Origin: Flavobacterium flabelliforme
Lineage (GTDB): Bacteria; Bacteroidota; Bacteroidia; Flavobacteriales; Flavobacteriaceae
Reading direction: 5' to 3'
DNA: 64,000 nt
Assembly (NCBI RefSeq): GCF_017948675.1
Contig: NZ_JAGFBU010000001.1
Span: forward strand, 124,001-188,000
The notes under the pieces were generated by a model. It ran no database searches, had not been told where the DNA came from, and saw only the letters and a program-made list of their open reading frames with translations. Shown here one piece after another: positions 47,842-56,862 of this stretch (its first letter is position 1; each line of letters opens with the position of its first letter). A program made the position numbers and the translations under genes.

Positions 47842-50800
47842 TTAAAGTGAAACATTTACTCCTAACACAATTCTACGAGTTTGAGGATATACAGAAGTTG
47901 CAACTCCTGTCACAGAGGTTGTACCATTTACATTTGCTGGTGGAATTTCAGGATCTACTCCTGAAAAATCTGAAATTGTAAATACATTCTCAGCAGACAT
48001 AAACAATCTGATATTAGTTGAATTTAATGCTTTGATAGCTGGCAAATTATATCCTAGAGTTATGTTTCTCATTTTTAAGTAAGTTCCTGTTTCCAAGAAA
48101 CGTGAAGAAACTTTATTAGAATTGCTAGAGTTATTATAACTGGCTTGCGGATGTGTAGCAATATCGCCTGGTTTTTCCCATCGGCTCCAGCCTTTTTGAA
48201 GATTCATTTGATTGCGATCCGTGTAAGCTCCGTCAGAATCAAACTCAGCTCTTGCATAATTGTAAATCTCACCTCCAACAGAATAACTAAATACTGCTGA
48301 TAAATCAAAGTTTTTATAAACTAAATTAGTAGAGAATCCTCCGAAAAAATCAGGAGTATACGCTCCTTTAACGATAGGATCTTTAGCAGCTTCACTATAA
48401 CTAAAAGTTTTTACGCGTTCTCCAGCAGCATTGGTTTCAAACCATTGAGGTTTTCCCGTTTGCGGATCTACACCGGCCCATTCTGGTAAGTACCAGGTAT
48501 CTACATCCAGTCCTGGTTTTAATAATTTTGAGGCAGATCCAGAAATACCAGATCCATCACCCACAATTATTTCGGTTCTAGAACCATACAAACTAGTAAC
48601 TTTATTTTTGTTGAATCCAATATTGGCATCCACAGACCATTTAAAGTTTTCATTATTAATAAGCTCTACATTAAGAGCAGCTTCAAACCCTTTGTTTCTA
48701 ACTGCTCCAACATTTTTCCAAATACTTGTTACACCAATAACACCTGGCAAAGGCACTTGGTACAATAAATCGGAGGTGTTTTTGTCGTAATAATCCAATG
48801 TCAAATTAAAACGCTTCAAGAAGGAAATGTCTAATCCTAAACCAGTCGTAAATGTTTTCTCCCAACTTAAATCTGGATTTGATATTTGTGAAATCAGAGC
48901 TCCTGGATTTTCATTATAACCCGTAGTTAATGAATAAAGTGCTTGATGTGGATATAAACTATTAGGACGATTTCCTACAGAACCATAACTAGCTCTTAGT
49001 TTAAGATTAGTAATATAATCTGCTTTAAAAAAAGTTTCGTTGTGAATATTCCATCCACCACTTACAGAGAAAAAGTTTCCATACTGTGCATTAGGTCCAA
49101 AATTAGAAGCACCATCTCTCCTGATTGAAAACTGTCCCAAGTAACGATTGTCATAGGAATAGTTAGTATTTGTTAGTAACGATTGAACCGCCCATTGTGA
49201 TCTATTTCCTTTTACTTTTTCTGGAATAGATGCCACATCACCTACAACAAATCCTGGTGCTAATCCTGTAGCAATTCCGGTGTTCCATTTAGAGTTATAC
49301 TCGTTCCATTCATACCCTGCAATCGAATTAATGGCGTGTTTGCCAAATGTTTTATTGAATTTAAAAAGTTGATTAGTATACATTCTGTTATAAGAAGAAG
49401 CATCTTGCTGAATTCTTCCTTGTACTGCTAATCCACTTGAAGAACGCGGATCTGAATAATACATCGATTCACCATTAGAAAAAATATAATTATTTGTAGA
49501 AGTGAAAGTAAGCCAATCATTAAATTTAATATCAAAATCAAAATTACTTCGTACATCATAACTTTGAGATTCCCCATAATTCCATTGCAGGTCATATAAA
49601 TAGTTTGAGCCTGTAGTATTTACCCAAGTAGGATTAGGTTGATTTCCTACCAAAGTACCGTCTGCTAAATAAGGACTATCCCAAGGCATATTACCATACA
49701 TTGCTCCCACAGAATGCTGTTTGTCTAATACGTCTTTGCGAGTTGCATTTACTTGTGGTCTAATGGTTAACCAATCATTTACTTTATAACTGACCTTCAA
49801 AAGTAAATTGTAACGATTAAAGTCATATCCTTTTACAGCACCAGTTTCATCGTAAGCGCCTAAAGAAACATAGGTTTTAAAATTCTCACCACCTCCACTT
49901 ATAGAAATATTATGATCTCTTACTAAACCTGTTCTTGCTGCATTATCCCACCAATCAAAGTTTTGATTTCTTAATGCTGGAGTCCACCAACTATTAGTTG
50001 AAAATTGATTTTTATTAGGGAAAGAGTCATAAAGATCATAAAGTTCAACACCATTCATAATTTTAAAGTTTCCCGTATTAAGAGTAGTAGCAGCCATTTT
50101 TGTAGAGATACTTATCACTGATTTACCACTTTTACCGCTTTTAGTAGTTACCACAATAACACCATTAGCACCTTGAGAACCATATACTGCAGTTGAAGCA
50201 GCATCTTTTAGAATCGTCATCGTCTCAATATCTGATGGATTAACATTGCTAGATCCAGATCCTACAATAACACCATCAACAACCCAAAGCGGATCAGTAC
50301 TACCGTTTACAGTACTTTTTCCTCTAATAATAATTTTTGCACTTCCGCCAGGCTGTCCTGAACCTGTATTTACATAAACTCCAGTTGCTTTACCTGCTAA
50401 CAAATTTTCTACAGAAGAGGTAGTAGCGTCCAATAATTTTTTATCATCCAGAGTTTGTAAAGAACCTGTGAGGCTTTCCTTTTTTACACGGCTATATCCC
50501 ATTATCACTACTTCATCTAGTTTTTGACCTGTTTCGTTCAAAACTATACGAAGTGGACCATCTTTAACAGTAACTTCTTGATCTTCCATACCAACAAAAG
50601 AGACAATTAAAACTGTTACAGTGTTAGGGACGTCTAATGTAAAAACACCATCAAAATTAGTTTGTGTAGAAACCGTATTTCCTTTTGCAATTATATTAGC
50701 TCCAGGTAATGTTTCTCCGTTTTTATCATATACTGTTCCTGTAACTCTTCTTTGTGTTTGCTGAAAATTATTAGCAACTTTTAAATTAGCCTCATTAAAA

Positions 50801-50967
50801 AAACTATTTCTTTCTTTAATAATTATTCCAAAATTATTTTTTTCAGTTGCCGCAACCGATATAGGAATAGCGAATGCCAACATCGATAAACTCGTAAATT
50901 TTATGGCTTTATGCGTAATTGCATTTACCCAAATACGAGTTGGTTTGCTTTTGTTTAATAAATTCAT
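47842..50967 (-). CDS. SusC/RagA-family TonB-linked outer-membrane transporter
   Basis: A 1041-residue protein. A long N-terminal leader is followed by a signal-like core (FTSLSMLAFAIPISVAA, about residues 29-45). A CarboxypepD_reg domain lies at about 72-150 (RRVTGTVYDKNGETLPGANI), then a plug at about 165-280 (SRVKKESLTGSLQTLDDKKL, IIIRGKSTVNGSTDPLWVVDGV, DIETMTILKDAASTAVYGSQGANGVIVVTTKSG), then the barrel, with a typical SusC C-terminus (TRRIVLGVNVSL). It imports oligosaccharide with TonB energy, together with SusD. Its start is unusually far (about 275 bp) from the upstream LacI-type operator. Confidence 0.93.
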   Translation of the reverse strand: MNLLNKSKPTRIWVNAITHKAIKFTSLSMLAFAIPISVAATEKNNFGIIIKERNSFFNEANLKVANNFQQTQRRVTGTVYDKNGETLPGANIIAKGNTVSTQTNFDGVFTLDVPNTVTVLIVSFVGMEDQEVTVKDGPLRIVLNETGQKLDEVVIMGYSRVKKESLTGSLQTLDDKKLLDATTSSVENLLAGKATGVYVNTGSGQPGGSAKIIIRGKSTVNGSTDPLWVVDGVIVGSGSSNVNPSDIETMTILKDAASTAVYGSQGANGVIVVTTKSGKSGKSVISISTKMAATTLNTGNFKIMNGVELYDLYDSFPNKNQFSTNSWWTPALRNQNFDWWDNAARTGLVRDHNISISGGGENFKTYVSLGAYDETGAVKGYDFNRYNLLLKVSYKVNDWLTIRPQVNATRKDVLDKQHSVGAMYGNMPWDSPYLADGTLVGNQPNPTWVNTTGSNYLYDLQWNYGESQSYDVRSNFDFDIKFNDWLTFTSTNNYIFSNGESMYYSDPRSSSGLAVQGRIQQDASSYNRMYTNQLFKFNKTFGKHAINSIAGYEWNEYNSKWNTGIATGLAPGFVVGDVASIPEKVKGNRSQWAVQSLLTNTNYSYDNRYLGQFSIRRDGASNFGPNAQYGNFFSVSGGWNIHNETFFKADYITNLKLRASYGSVGNRPNSLYPHQALYSLTTGYNENPGALISQISNPDLSWEKTFTTGLGLDISFLKRFNLTLDYYDKNTSDLLYQVPLPGVIGVTSIWKNVGAVRNKGFEAALNVELINNENFKWSVDANIGFNKNKVTSLYGSRTEIIVGDGSGISGSASKLLKPGLDVDTWYLPEWAGVDPQTGKPQWFETNAAGERVKTFSYSEAAKDPIVKGAYTPDFFGGFSTNLVYKNFDLSAVFSYSVGGEIYNYARAEFDSDGAYTDRNQMNLQKGWSRWEKPGDIATHPQASYNNSSNSNKVSSRFLETGTYLKMRNITLGYNLPAIKALNSTNIRLFMSAENVFTISDFSGVDPEIPPANVNGTTSVTGVATSVYPQTRRIVLGVNVSL

Positions 50968-51196
50968 ACTTGTGAATTGGTTTTTGGTTAATATTCAATT
51001 TCAATAGGTTATTTTATTATTTATAAATGCAGTAAAAAAGACACTACACACTTTTATTTTTTTGAAAAAAACATAATATAATCACTTATAAAACAAATAC
51101 TTAATTCCTGTAAGACACAGTAATAATCATATAAAAAGACTTTTTAATTAGCTCTTTTTTTAGGTTATTTTTTGATAGTATTTCTTTTAAGAATGA

Positions 51197-51227
51197 CGAA
51201 ACTATATATTAAAATTTAATAAAACAA
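51197..51227 (-). promoter_or_regulatory. susC-operon promoter
   Basis: On the reverse strand TTG (51227-51225) is followed after exactly 20 bp by TAGTTTCG (51204-51197). The -7 box is one base off TAnnTTTG, suggesting a weak promoter. The layout equals that of the kinase operon promoter at 53267-53297. Confidence 0.65.
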
Positions 51228-51242
51228 GGAAACAGAACAAAA

Positions 51243-51258
51243 ATGTGTTCGAACACAT
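51243..51258. promoter_or_regulatory. Palindromic LacI-type operator upstream of susC
   Basis: A perfect 16-bp palindrome ATGTGTTCGAACACAT with a central CG step, as in LacI-family operators. It lies 15 bp upstream of the -33 TTG of the susC promoter. The same 16 bp recur at 53236-53251. Confidence 0.8.
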
Positions 51259-51856
51259 AAAAATAGTGTTATCGAACACAAAAAATCTTGTTAAAATAAT
51301 TTTTATACTAATTTTTAGGATTTACTTTAAAAAAATAAGAAGAAAAAAATAAATTCCGTGATTAATTGATGCTATCCTGATTAACAAAAAAAACAGATTT
51401 AGAAAATCAGGATTAAAATAAAACAATGAAGAAAAACAAAATATAAGAAGATAGAAATCTAAAAAAAACAAAATAATCTAGTGTGTTTTGATAGGAAGAG
51501 AAAAATGGGAATTATATTTTTTATTATAAGACAATAGGATTTCAAACTTATTATTTTATAAATCCCAAAAAATAGGTGTGTTAAGCAAGAATAATAAAAC
51601 AGAAAAATAGGTGCTGAATACTTAATATAATCACGACTAAAATTATTAGTTTATAAATAAGTCAATTTCAAAAAATTCAAACTACACCACTGTAAAAATA
51701 GATACAATCTATTTAAGTAGCGTTCCAGTATGGAAATTACAAGTTTTTAATATATATGAAACAGACAAACTATTTTTTAAGCTTTATTTATTTGAATTAT
51801 AAAAAGCAAAAATTCAAATTATCTTAACTACAATAAATGAAATAGGAAGTAAGAAA

Positions 51857-52897
51857 TTAAGCCATATAAAAAATTGAGTTTTCACAATTTACGATATCAA
51901 TAGGTAAAAGTGTAGTTCCTGGAATTGATTTGCCAAAAATAAAATGTTCAACCAAGCTAGTTAAAGCGAGATAAACTTGCCTTTTAGGATTTTGATGAAT
52001 TAAAAAATCGATACTTCCTTGATGCAAGTAAGCAACATTTTCTTCTATTAAGTCATAACCAATAATAGCTATTTTGGAGCGTTGGGTTTGATTAAATATT
52101 TTTGCAATTTGGTATCCTTTCGAAGTGGTAACAAAGATCCCCTGCAAATTAGGATTCTCTTCCAGAAATTTTGTAAAGTTCAGTTCTATGCTAGGATTTT
52201 TTAATTTTAAAGTTATTATAGCTTCTTCTTGAACGCCTTTCTCTTTAAAAAAAGTTCTAAACCCTCTCTCCTTTTCTTGCATGTGCACCGCATTCTTAAA
52301 CTTCTCATTGATGTGGATGATTGCAAATTTTCCATTATTAGCAATCGAATCTAACAACTTTGCGCCTACTCTACCACTTTGATACAAATCTTGTCCTACA
52401 AAATTTAGATCTTCTGCAGATTGTACTTGATTATTAAATGTACTAACGACAACTCCTTTTTCTTTATAAAGATTCATTACCGTTATGGCTTCCTTGTAAA
52501 ATAATGGAGCCAACAAAACGGCATCTGGAGATAAAGCTAAGACATTTTCATTAACCGTTATAAATGACTTCGTACTTTCTGGATTAAAATAATGCGCTTT
52601 GATAGATAAGTTGAATGCTTTAAATTCTTTGATAGCTTCTTCGATCCCTTTTACACATGGCAACCAATAAGGATCAAAAGAAGGATCTGGTAGTACAACA
52701 ACTAGACTATAAATTTTATTGTTTTTTAAATTTCGGGCAATAAGATTAGGTTCATAATCTATTTCATTTAAAACAGCATTAACACTCTCAAAAGCTTTTG
52801 TAGAAACCTTGCCTCTTTTGTGCAATACCCTATCCACAGTTCCTTTTGAAACTCCTGCAAGCAAAGCAATGTCTTTAATTGTAAGTTTTTTATCCAT
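51857..52897 (-). CDS. LacI-family transcription regulator of the PUL
   Basis: A 346-residue protein from the ATG at 52897 (MDKKLTIKDIALLAGVSKGT). An in-frame TTG three codons earlier overlaps the -7 box and is not the start. The helix-turn-helix (about 5-25) and hinge helix are followed by a periplasmic-binding-like core (YSLVVVLPDPSFDPYWLPCVKGIEEAI, DAVLLAPLFYKEA, VSTFNNQVQSAEDLNFVGQDLYQSGRVGAKLL, IAIIGYDLIEENVAYL). It should bind a sugar or sugar phosphate and the 16-bp palindromes that flank its gene on both sides, controlling susC on the left and the sugar kinase operon on the right. Confidence 0.9.
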   Translation of the reverse strand: MDKKLTIKDIALLAGVSKGTVDRVLHKRGKVSTKAFESVNAVLNEIDYEPNLIARNLKNNKIYSLVVVLPDPSFDPYWLPCVKGIEEAIKEFKAFNLSIKAHYFNPESTKSFITVNENVLALSPDAVLLAPLFYKEAITVMNLYKEKGVVVSTFNNQVQSAEDLNFVGQDLYQSGRVGAKLLDSIANNGKFAIIHINEKFKNAVHMQEKERGFRTFFKEKGVQEEAIITLKLKNPSIELNFTKFLEENPNLQGIFVTTSKGYQIAKIFNQTQRSKIAIIGYDLIEENVAYLHQGSIDFLIHQNPKRQVYLALTSLVEHFIFGKSIPGTTLLPIDIVNCENSIFYMA

Positions 52898-52903
52898 CGT
52901 GAG

Positions 52904-52911
52904 CAAATATA
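52904..52911 (-). promoter_or_regulatory. -7 element of the LacI gene, near-leaderless
   Basis: The reverse strand reads TATATTTG, ending 6 bases before the ATG at 52897, so the transcript would begin almost at the start codon. It supports the ATG over the upstream TTG. Confidence 0.45.
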
Positions 52912-53231
52912 TAAAATCTTTATATTAAAAAATTTTGATTTTCTATTTCTATATTTTCTTATCAATCTATTTCCTGAAAACTAATTTTAATTCCAATAAA
53001 ACTAAAACTTTTTACTTCATTTTATAACTTTGATCATTTCTTTACAAATGAAACCCATTAAGAGTAAAAACTTTTTCCAGACCATTTTGATCTATTATTT
53101 AAAAAATTAAAATTAAATCTCGAATAAAATTCTGATTCAGTGCTATTAAAAAACCACATCTAGCATACATTATAAATTTAATCAGAACATTACTTTTAAA
53201 TAAAAAACCAATATAAGGAATTAAATCAAAT

Positions 53232-53255
53232 AAAAATGTGTTCGAACACATTTTT
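53232..53255. promoter_or_regulatory. Palindromic LacI-type operator upstream of the sugar-kinase operon
   Basis: A perfect 24-bp palindrome whose 16-bp core (53236-53251) is identical to the operator at 51243-51258. It ends 15 bp before the -33 TTG when measured from the core, the same distance as on the susC side. Confidence 0.85.
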
Positions 53256-53266
53256 AGCAACTTCTC

Positions 53267-53297
53267 TTGTTTAATTAAAATAAAAGATATAGTTTCG
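53267..53297 (+). promoter_or_regulatory. Promoter of the sugar-kinase operon
   Basis: TTG (53267-53269), 20 bp, then TAGTTTCG (53290-53297), followed by TC as on the susC side. Transcription would begin near 53303, about 100 bases before the GTG start. The rest of 52912-53404 shows no gene. Confidence 0.65.
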
Positions 53298-53404
53298 TCT
53301 TTTAAACCTACTTAATGCAATTTTTTTTTGGCAAATAACAGCCTGTTTTTTCAAATAAAATACCATTTAAAAAATTATTTACTACTATTTTTAACATATT
53401 TAAA

Positions 53405-54481
53405 GTGAAAGAAATAATCTCAATAGCTCCTGGCAGAACTTGTCTTTTTGGCGATCATCAAGACTATCTTGGACTTCCTGTAATTGCATGTGCCATTAGC
53501 AGAAGTATAAAATTAACAGCTGTTCCAAATGATGCTGGACTATTTAAAATTAATATGATCGACATTGATCAACTCAGAATTATACCTATAGATCAATTAT
53601 ATGATAATTTAGCTCCTCGTGACTATTTTGCTTCTTCCTTGCGTGTCCTTAGAAGATACGGATGCATTCCAAATAGCGGGTACGATATTACCATAACAGG
53701 AAATATACCTATTAATTCGGGAACCTCTAGTTCCTCTGCTTTATTAGTTGCATGGATTAATTTCTTAGTTAATGCTTTTGGAGTTGATCCAGAAATTACA
53801 CCCGAATTTATTTCTAAAATGGGTTACTTATCTGAAGTTGTAGAACATGGAGAACCAGGTGGAATGATGGATCATTACAGTATTGGCGTAGGTAATATTG
53901 TTCATATTGACACTAGAGATCCTTTTTCTTGTACAGTAATAGGCACTGAATTAAACGGATTAATTACTGGTGTTTCTGGTATCCCAAAAGAAACAATAGG
54001 ATTAATTGGTGACTTAAAAGGAAATGCTCTGATGGCAATTAGCACTATTAAAGAACATTTTCCTGATTTTGATTTAAATAAAGCTGAAATTAATGATTTA
54101 GACAAATACCTTAATTATTTACCCGATCGCTTAATTCCTTTTTTCGAAGCGGCTATAAAAAATCATTATTACACTAAAAAGGCTTTGATCGAATTTCAAA
54201 AACCAATACTAGATCTAAAAAAAATTGGAGCATTAATGAATGAACATCATGTTGTATTACGTGATTTACTAAAAATAACCGTACCAAGAATCGATGCTAT
54301 GATTAATGCCGCACTAAACGCAGGTGCTTACGGGGCAAAAATTGTAGGATCTGGTGGCGGAGGAAGCATTGTAGTAATGGCAGAACCCGGAAATGAAGCT
54401 CCAATTGTAAAGGCATTACTAGATGCAGGAGCTATAGAAGCCTATGCTGTAACTGTTGATCCAGGTTCTAGAATTCAATAA
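53405..54481 (+). CDS. GHMP-family sugar kinase (galactokinase-like)
   Basis: A 358-residue cytoplasmic kinase. The galactokinase-like signature IAPGRTCLFGDHQDYLGLPV is at residues 7-26. The ATP-binding GHMP motif is in GNIPINSGTSSSSALLVAW (about 99-117), and the third motif KIVGSGGGGSIVVMAE is near the C-terminus. It lacks the length of classic GalK, and GDHQDY replaces GEHTDY, so the sugar may be a galactose or N-acetylhexosamine relative phosphorylated at C1. The start is GTG, with no ATG available between the promoter and the signature. It leads a four-gene operon (spacing 26-62 bp) under the LacI-type operator. Confidence 0.85.
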   Translation: MKEIISIAPGRTCLFGDHQDYLGLPVIACAISRSIKLTAVPNDAGLFKINMIDIDQLRIIPIDQLYDNLAPRDYFASSLRVLRRYGCIPNSGYDITITGNIPINSGTSSSSALLVAWINFLVNAFGVDPEITPEFISKMGYLSEVVEHGEPGGMMDHYSIGVGNIVHIDTRDPFSCTVIGTELNGLITGVSGIPKETIGLIGDLKGNALMAISTIKEHFPDFDLNKAEINDLDKYLNYLPDRLIPFFEAAIKNHYYTKKALIEFQKPILDLKKIGALMNEHHVVLRDLLKITVPRIDAMINAALNAGAYGAKIVGSGGGGSIVVMAEPGNEAPIVKALLDAGAIEAYAVTVDPGSRIQ

Positions 54482-54507
54482 ATTAAGTGAAATTAAAAAA
54501 AATAATC

Positions 54508-55383
54508 ATGCATAATAATTTAGTTATTTTAGCAGGCGGCGCGTCTTCAAGGATGAAAAAAGAAGTGGCAGTAGACAATTTAACAACCGAAGAGATTACA
54601 CAAGCAAATGAAAGAAGTAAAGGATTAATAGGTGTTGGTCCAAACGGAAGACCGTTGTTAGACTATCTTTTATTAAACGCAAAAAAAGCGGGATATAAAA
54701 ACATCTACATTATTATAGGAGAACAAGGAGATTTATTTAAGGAATTCTATGGTACCAAAAACAAAAACAACAATTTTCATGATTTAAACATCTCCTTTGC
54801 AACTCAGTATATTCCAAAAAACAGAGTAAAACCATTTGGAACCGCTGATGCTTTGTACCAAGCTGTAGAGCAATATCCCGAATTAAATTCGCAGTCCTAT
54901 TCCGTTTGCAATAGTGATAATTTATACTCTACCGCTGCTTTACTAGCCCTAAGAGAATCCATAATTACTCATGCATTTATTGCGTATGATAGAGATTCTA
55001 TGGAATTCCCTTTAGAGCGAATTTCTCGATTTGCAATTGCAAAACTTAACCAAAAAGGATTTTTATTAGATATACTTGAAAAACCTACTGCAGAAATTTT
55101 AGCCGAATATAAAGACAGCGAAGGCAAATTACGTGTGAGTATGAATGCTTTTAAGTTTGATGGAAAACTTATTTATCCTTACTTAAAAAATTGCCCAGTA
55201 CATCCCGAAAGACAAGAAAAAGAACTTCCAACGGTACTTTTAAATTTCTTACAGGAGCATCCTGATACAGCCTTGGGAATTCCTTTCTCTGAACATGTGC
55301 CTGATTTAACAGCCAAAGAAGATATTGCAGAAGTCAAAGAATATCTTAAAAATCATTATCCTGAATTAAAATGGGAAAACTAA
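54508..55383 (+). CDS. Sugar-1-phosphate nucleotidyltransferase
   Basis: The ATG at 54508 is preferred over an in-frame GTG seven codons earlier because the fold starts immediately (MHNNLVILAGGASSRMKKE). The 291-residue protein has the nucleotide-binding GGxxxR loop (LVILAGGASSRM), GPNGRPLLDYLLLNAKKAGY, KPFGTADALYQAV and the metal-site region SVCNSDNLYS. It should couple a sugar 1-phosphate to an NTP and release pyrophosphate. Placed directly after a GHMP kinase, it probably uses that kinase's product (inference). Which NTP is used cannot be read. Confidence 0.82.
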   Translation: MHNNLVILAGGASSRMKKEVAVDNLTTEEITQANERSKGLIGVGPNGRPLLDYLLLNAKKAGYKNIYIIIGEQGDLFKEFYGTKNKNNNFHDLNISFATQYIPKNRVKPFGTADALYQAVEQYPELNSQSYSVCNSDNLYSTAALLALRESIITHAFIAYDRDSMEFPLERISRFAIAKLNQKGFLLDILEKPTAEILAEYKDSEGKLRVSMNAFKFDGKLIYPYLKNCPVHPERQEKELPTVLLNFLQEHPDTALGIPFSEHVPDLTAKEDIAEVKEYLKNHYPELKWEN

Positions 55384-55445
55384 TGTAAGAATAACGTCAT
55401 ATAGCATTCTAAATTATTATTTAAATTATTGCAAAAAAAATAAAT

Positions 55446-56825
55446 ATGTCCCAAACAGAAAGTACTTCGTATAAGAATCAAAATAGTGTATTAATTCCGA
55501 TGGTTATATTAACCCTATTATTTTTCATTTTAGGATTTGTAACGTGGCTGAATGGTCCGCTTATACCTTTTTTTGAATTAGCCTGTGAATTAACCGAGTC
55601 TCAAGCCTATTTTGTGGCCTTTGCATTTTATATTGCCTACTTTGTTATGGCAATTCCTTCGTCATGGGTAATAGAAAAAGTAGGATATAAAAATGGCGTT
55701 TCGCTGGGATTAATCGTAATAGCCTTGGGCGCATTTATGTTTTATCCTGCCGCAGAAACTAGAACTTTTTTGTTTTTTCTTGTTGCCTTATTTGTAATGG
55801 GAACAGGCTTAGCTATTTTGCAAACTGCGGCAAATCCTTATGTTGTCGTTATAGGCCCAAGAGAAAGTGCGGCAGCGAGAATTAGTATTTTAGGTGTTGC
55901 CAATAAGTTAGCAGGTTTTATAGCTCCATTGGCATTAACTGCTTTAGTGCTATCCAACATGAAAGAGTATACTGCAGAAAAAATAGCTGCACTAGATAGT
56001 ATAGCAAAAACGAAAGCATTAGACTTATTAGCACTTCAGCTACAAACTCCTTATATTTATATGGGAATTGCAATTTTAGTACTCGCATTATTGATTCGAT
56101 TATCCCCTTTACCAGAAATAGATTTAGATGAAGATGGTAGTGTATCAAATCAGGGTCTTTTAAAACAAATGATCAATGCGTGCAAACATCCTCAACTGGT
56201 TTTGGGTGTTATAACGCTTATCTTGTATGTAGCTGCAGAAGTTATTGCAGGAGATACAATAGGTAAATTTGGTAAACAATTAGGAGTTTATGGTCCTAAT
56301 GGAGACTTTTATTTAAAATTGACTTCATTTACAATGACTGCAATGGTTATTGGTTATATTTTAGGCATAACGTTGATTCCAAAATATGTTTCTCAAGTGA
56401 ATGCATTAAAAGCTTCTGGACTATTGGGCATTATTTTAGTATTGTTGATTGTATTTATTTCACCAACTATTAGTATTCAAATACCATTGATCCCCGCTTT
56501 GCCTTTAGTCGTAATTTTAGTTGCGCTTCTAGGACTTGCTAATGCACTTTGTTGGCCTGCCATTTGGCCTTTGGCGCTTCAAGATCTTGGAGGTTATACA
56601 AAAATAGCAGGGGCTATTCTAATAATGGGTATTATAGGCGGTGCTATTTTCCCTTTATTTTATGGTTTCTGGGCAGAAAGCATAAATCTAGCAAATGAGG
56701 CCAAAGGAATTACAGCAACTGCAAAAAGTGGGAACCAAATTGCTTATTTAATGCTTCTACCAGCTTATATAATGATTCTATTTTTTGCTGTCAAAGGACA
56801 TAAATATAGAAGTTGGAGCAGATAA
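55446..56825 (+). CDS. MFS sugar transporter, FucP/GluP-like
   Basis: A 459-residue inner-membrane protein with about 12 hydrophobic spans. Family stretches are LTLLFFILGFVTWLNGPLIPFFELACELTESQAYFV, FYIAYFVMAIPSSWVIEKVGYKNG, and LQTAANPYVVVIGPRESAAARISI, as in the fucose/glucose-galactose H+ symporters. It moves the sugar freed in the periplasm into the cytoplasm, where the kinase and nucleotidyltransferase act. Transcribed between these genes and nagB. Confidence 0.9.
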   Translation: MSQTESTSYKNQNSVLIPMVILTLLFFILGFVTWLNGPLIPFFELACELTESQAYFVAFAFYIAYFVMAIPSSWVIEKVGYKNGVSLGLIVIALGAFMFYPAAETRTFLFFLVALFVMGTGLAILQTAANPYVVVIGPRESAAARISILGVANKLAGFIAPLALTALVLSNMKEYTAEKIAALDSIAKTKALDLLALQLQTPYIYMGIAILVLALLIRLSPLPEIDLDEDGSVSNQGLLKQMINACKHPQLVLGVITLILYVAAEVIAGDTIGKFGKQLGVYGPNGDFYLKLTSFTMTAMVIGYILGITLIPKYVSQVNALKASGLLGIILVLLIVFISPTISIQIPLIPALPLVVILVALLGLANALCWPAIWPLALQDLGGYTKIAGAILIMGIIGGAIFPLFYGFWAESINLANEAKGITATAKSGNQIAYLMLLPAYIMILFFAVKGHKYRSWSR

Positions 56826-56862
56826 TAATTCTAATATTATAATTTTTAAATAATAAAAGATC

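Larger units (their letters stand above)
50968..51856. other. 889-bp intergenic control region between susC and the LacI gene
   Basis: Very AT-rich, with no credible gene on either strand. It holds the susC promoter (51197-51227), a palindromic operator (51243-51258), a looser copy with a wider centre (51266-51280, GTGTT-ATCG-AACAC) and a 9-bp inverted repeat (51374-51382 with 51404-51412). The predicted susC leader of about 220 bases is free of genes. The rest, 51415-51856, shows nothing recognisable. Confidence 0.6.

Noticed and set aside
51266..51280. Second operator copy near susC
   Set aside because: The half-sites GTGTT/AACAC are present but separated by four instead of two bases, which would rotate one half-site; kept only as a weak auxiliary candidate in the intergenic entry.
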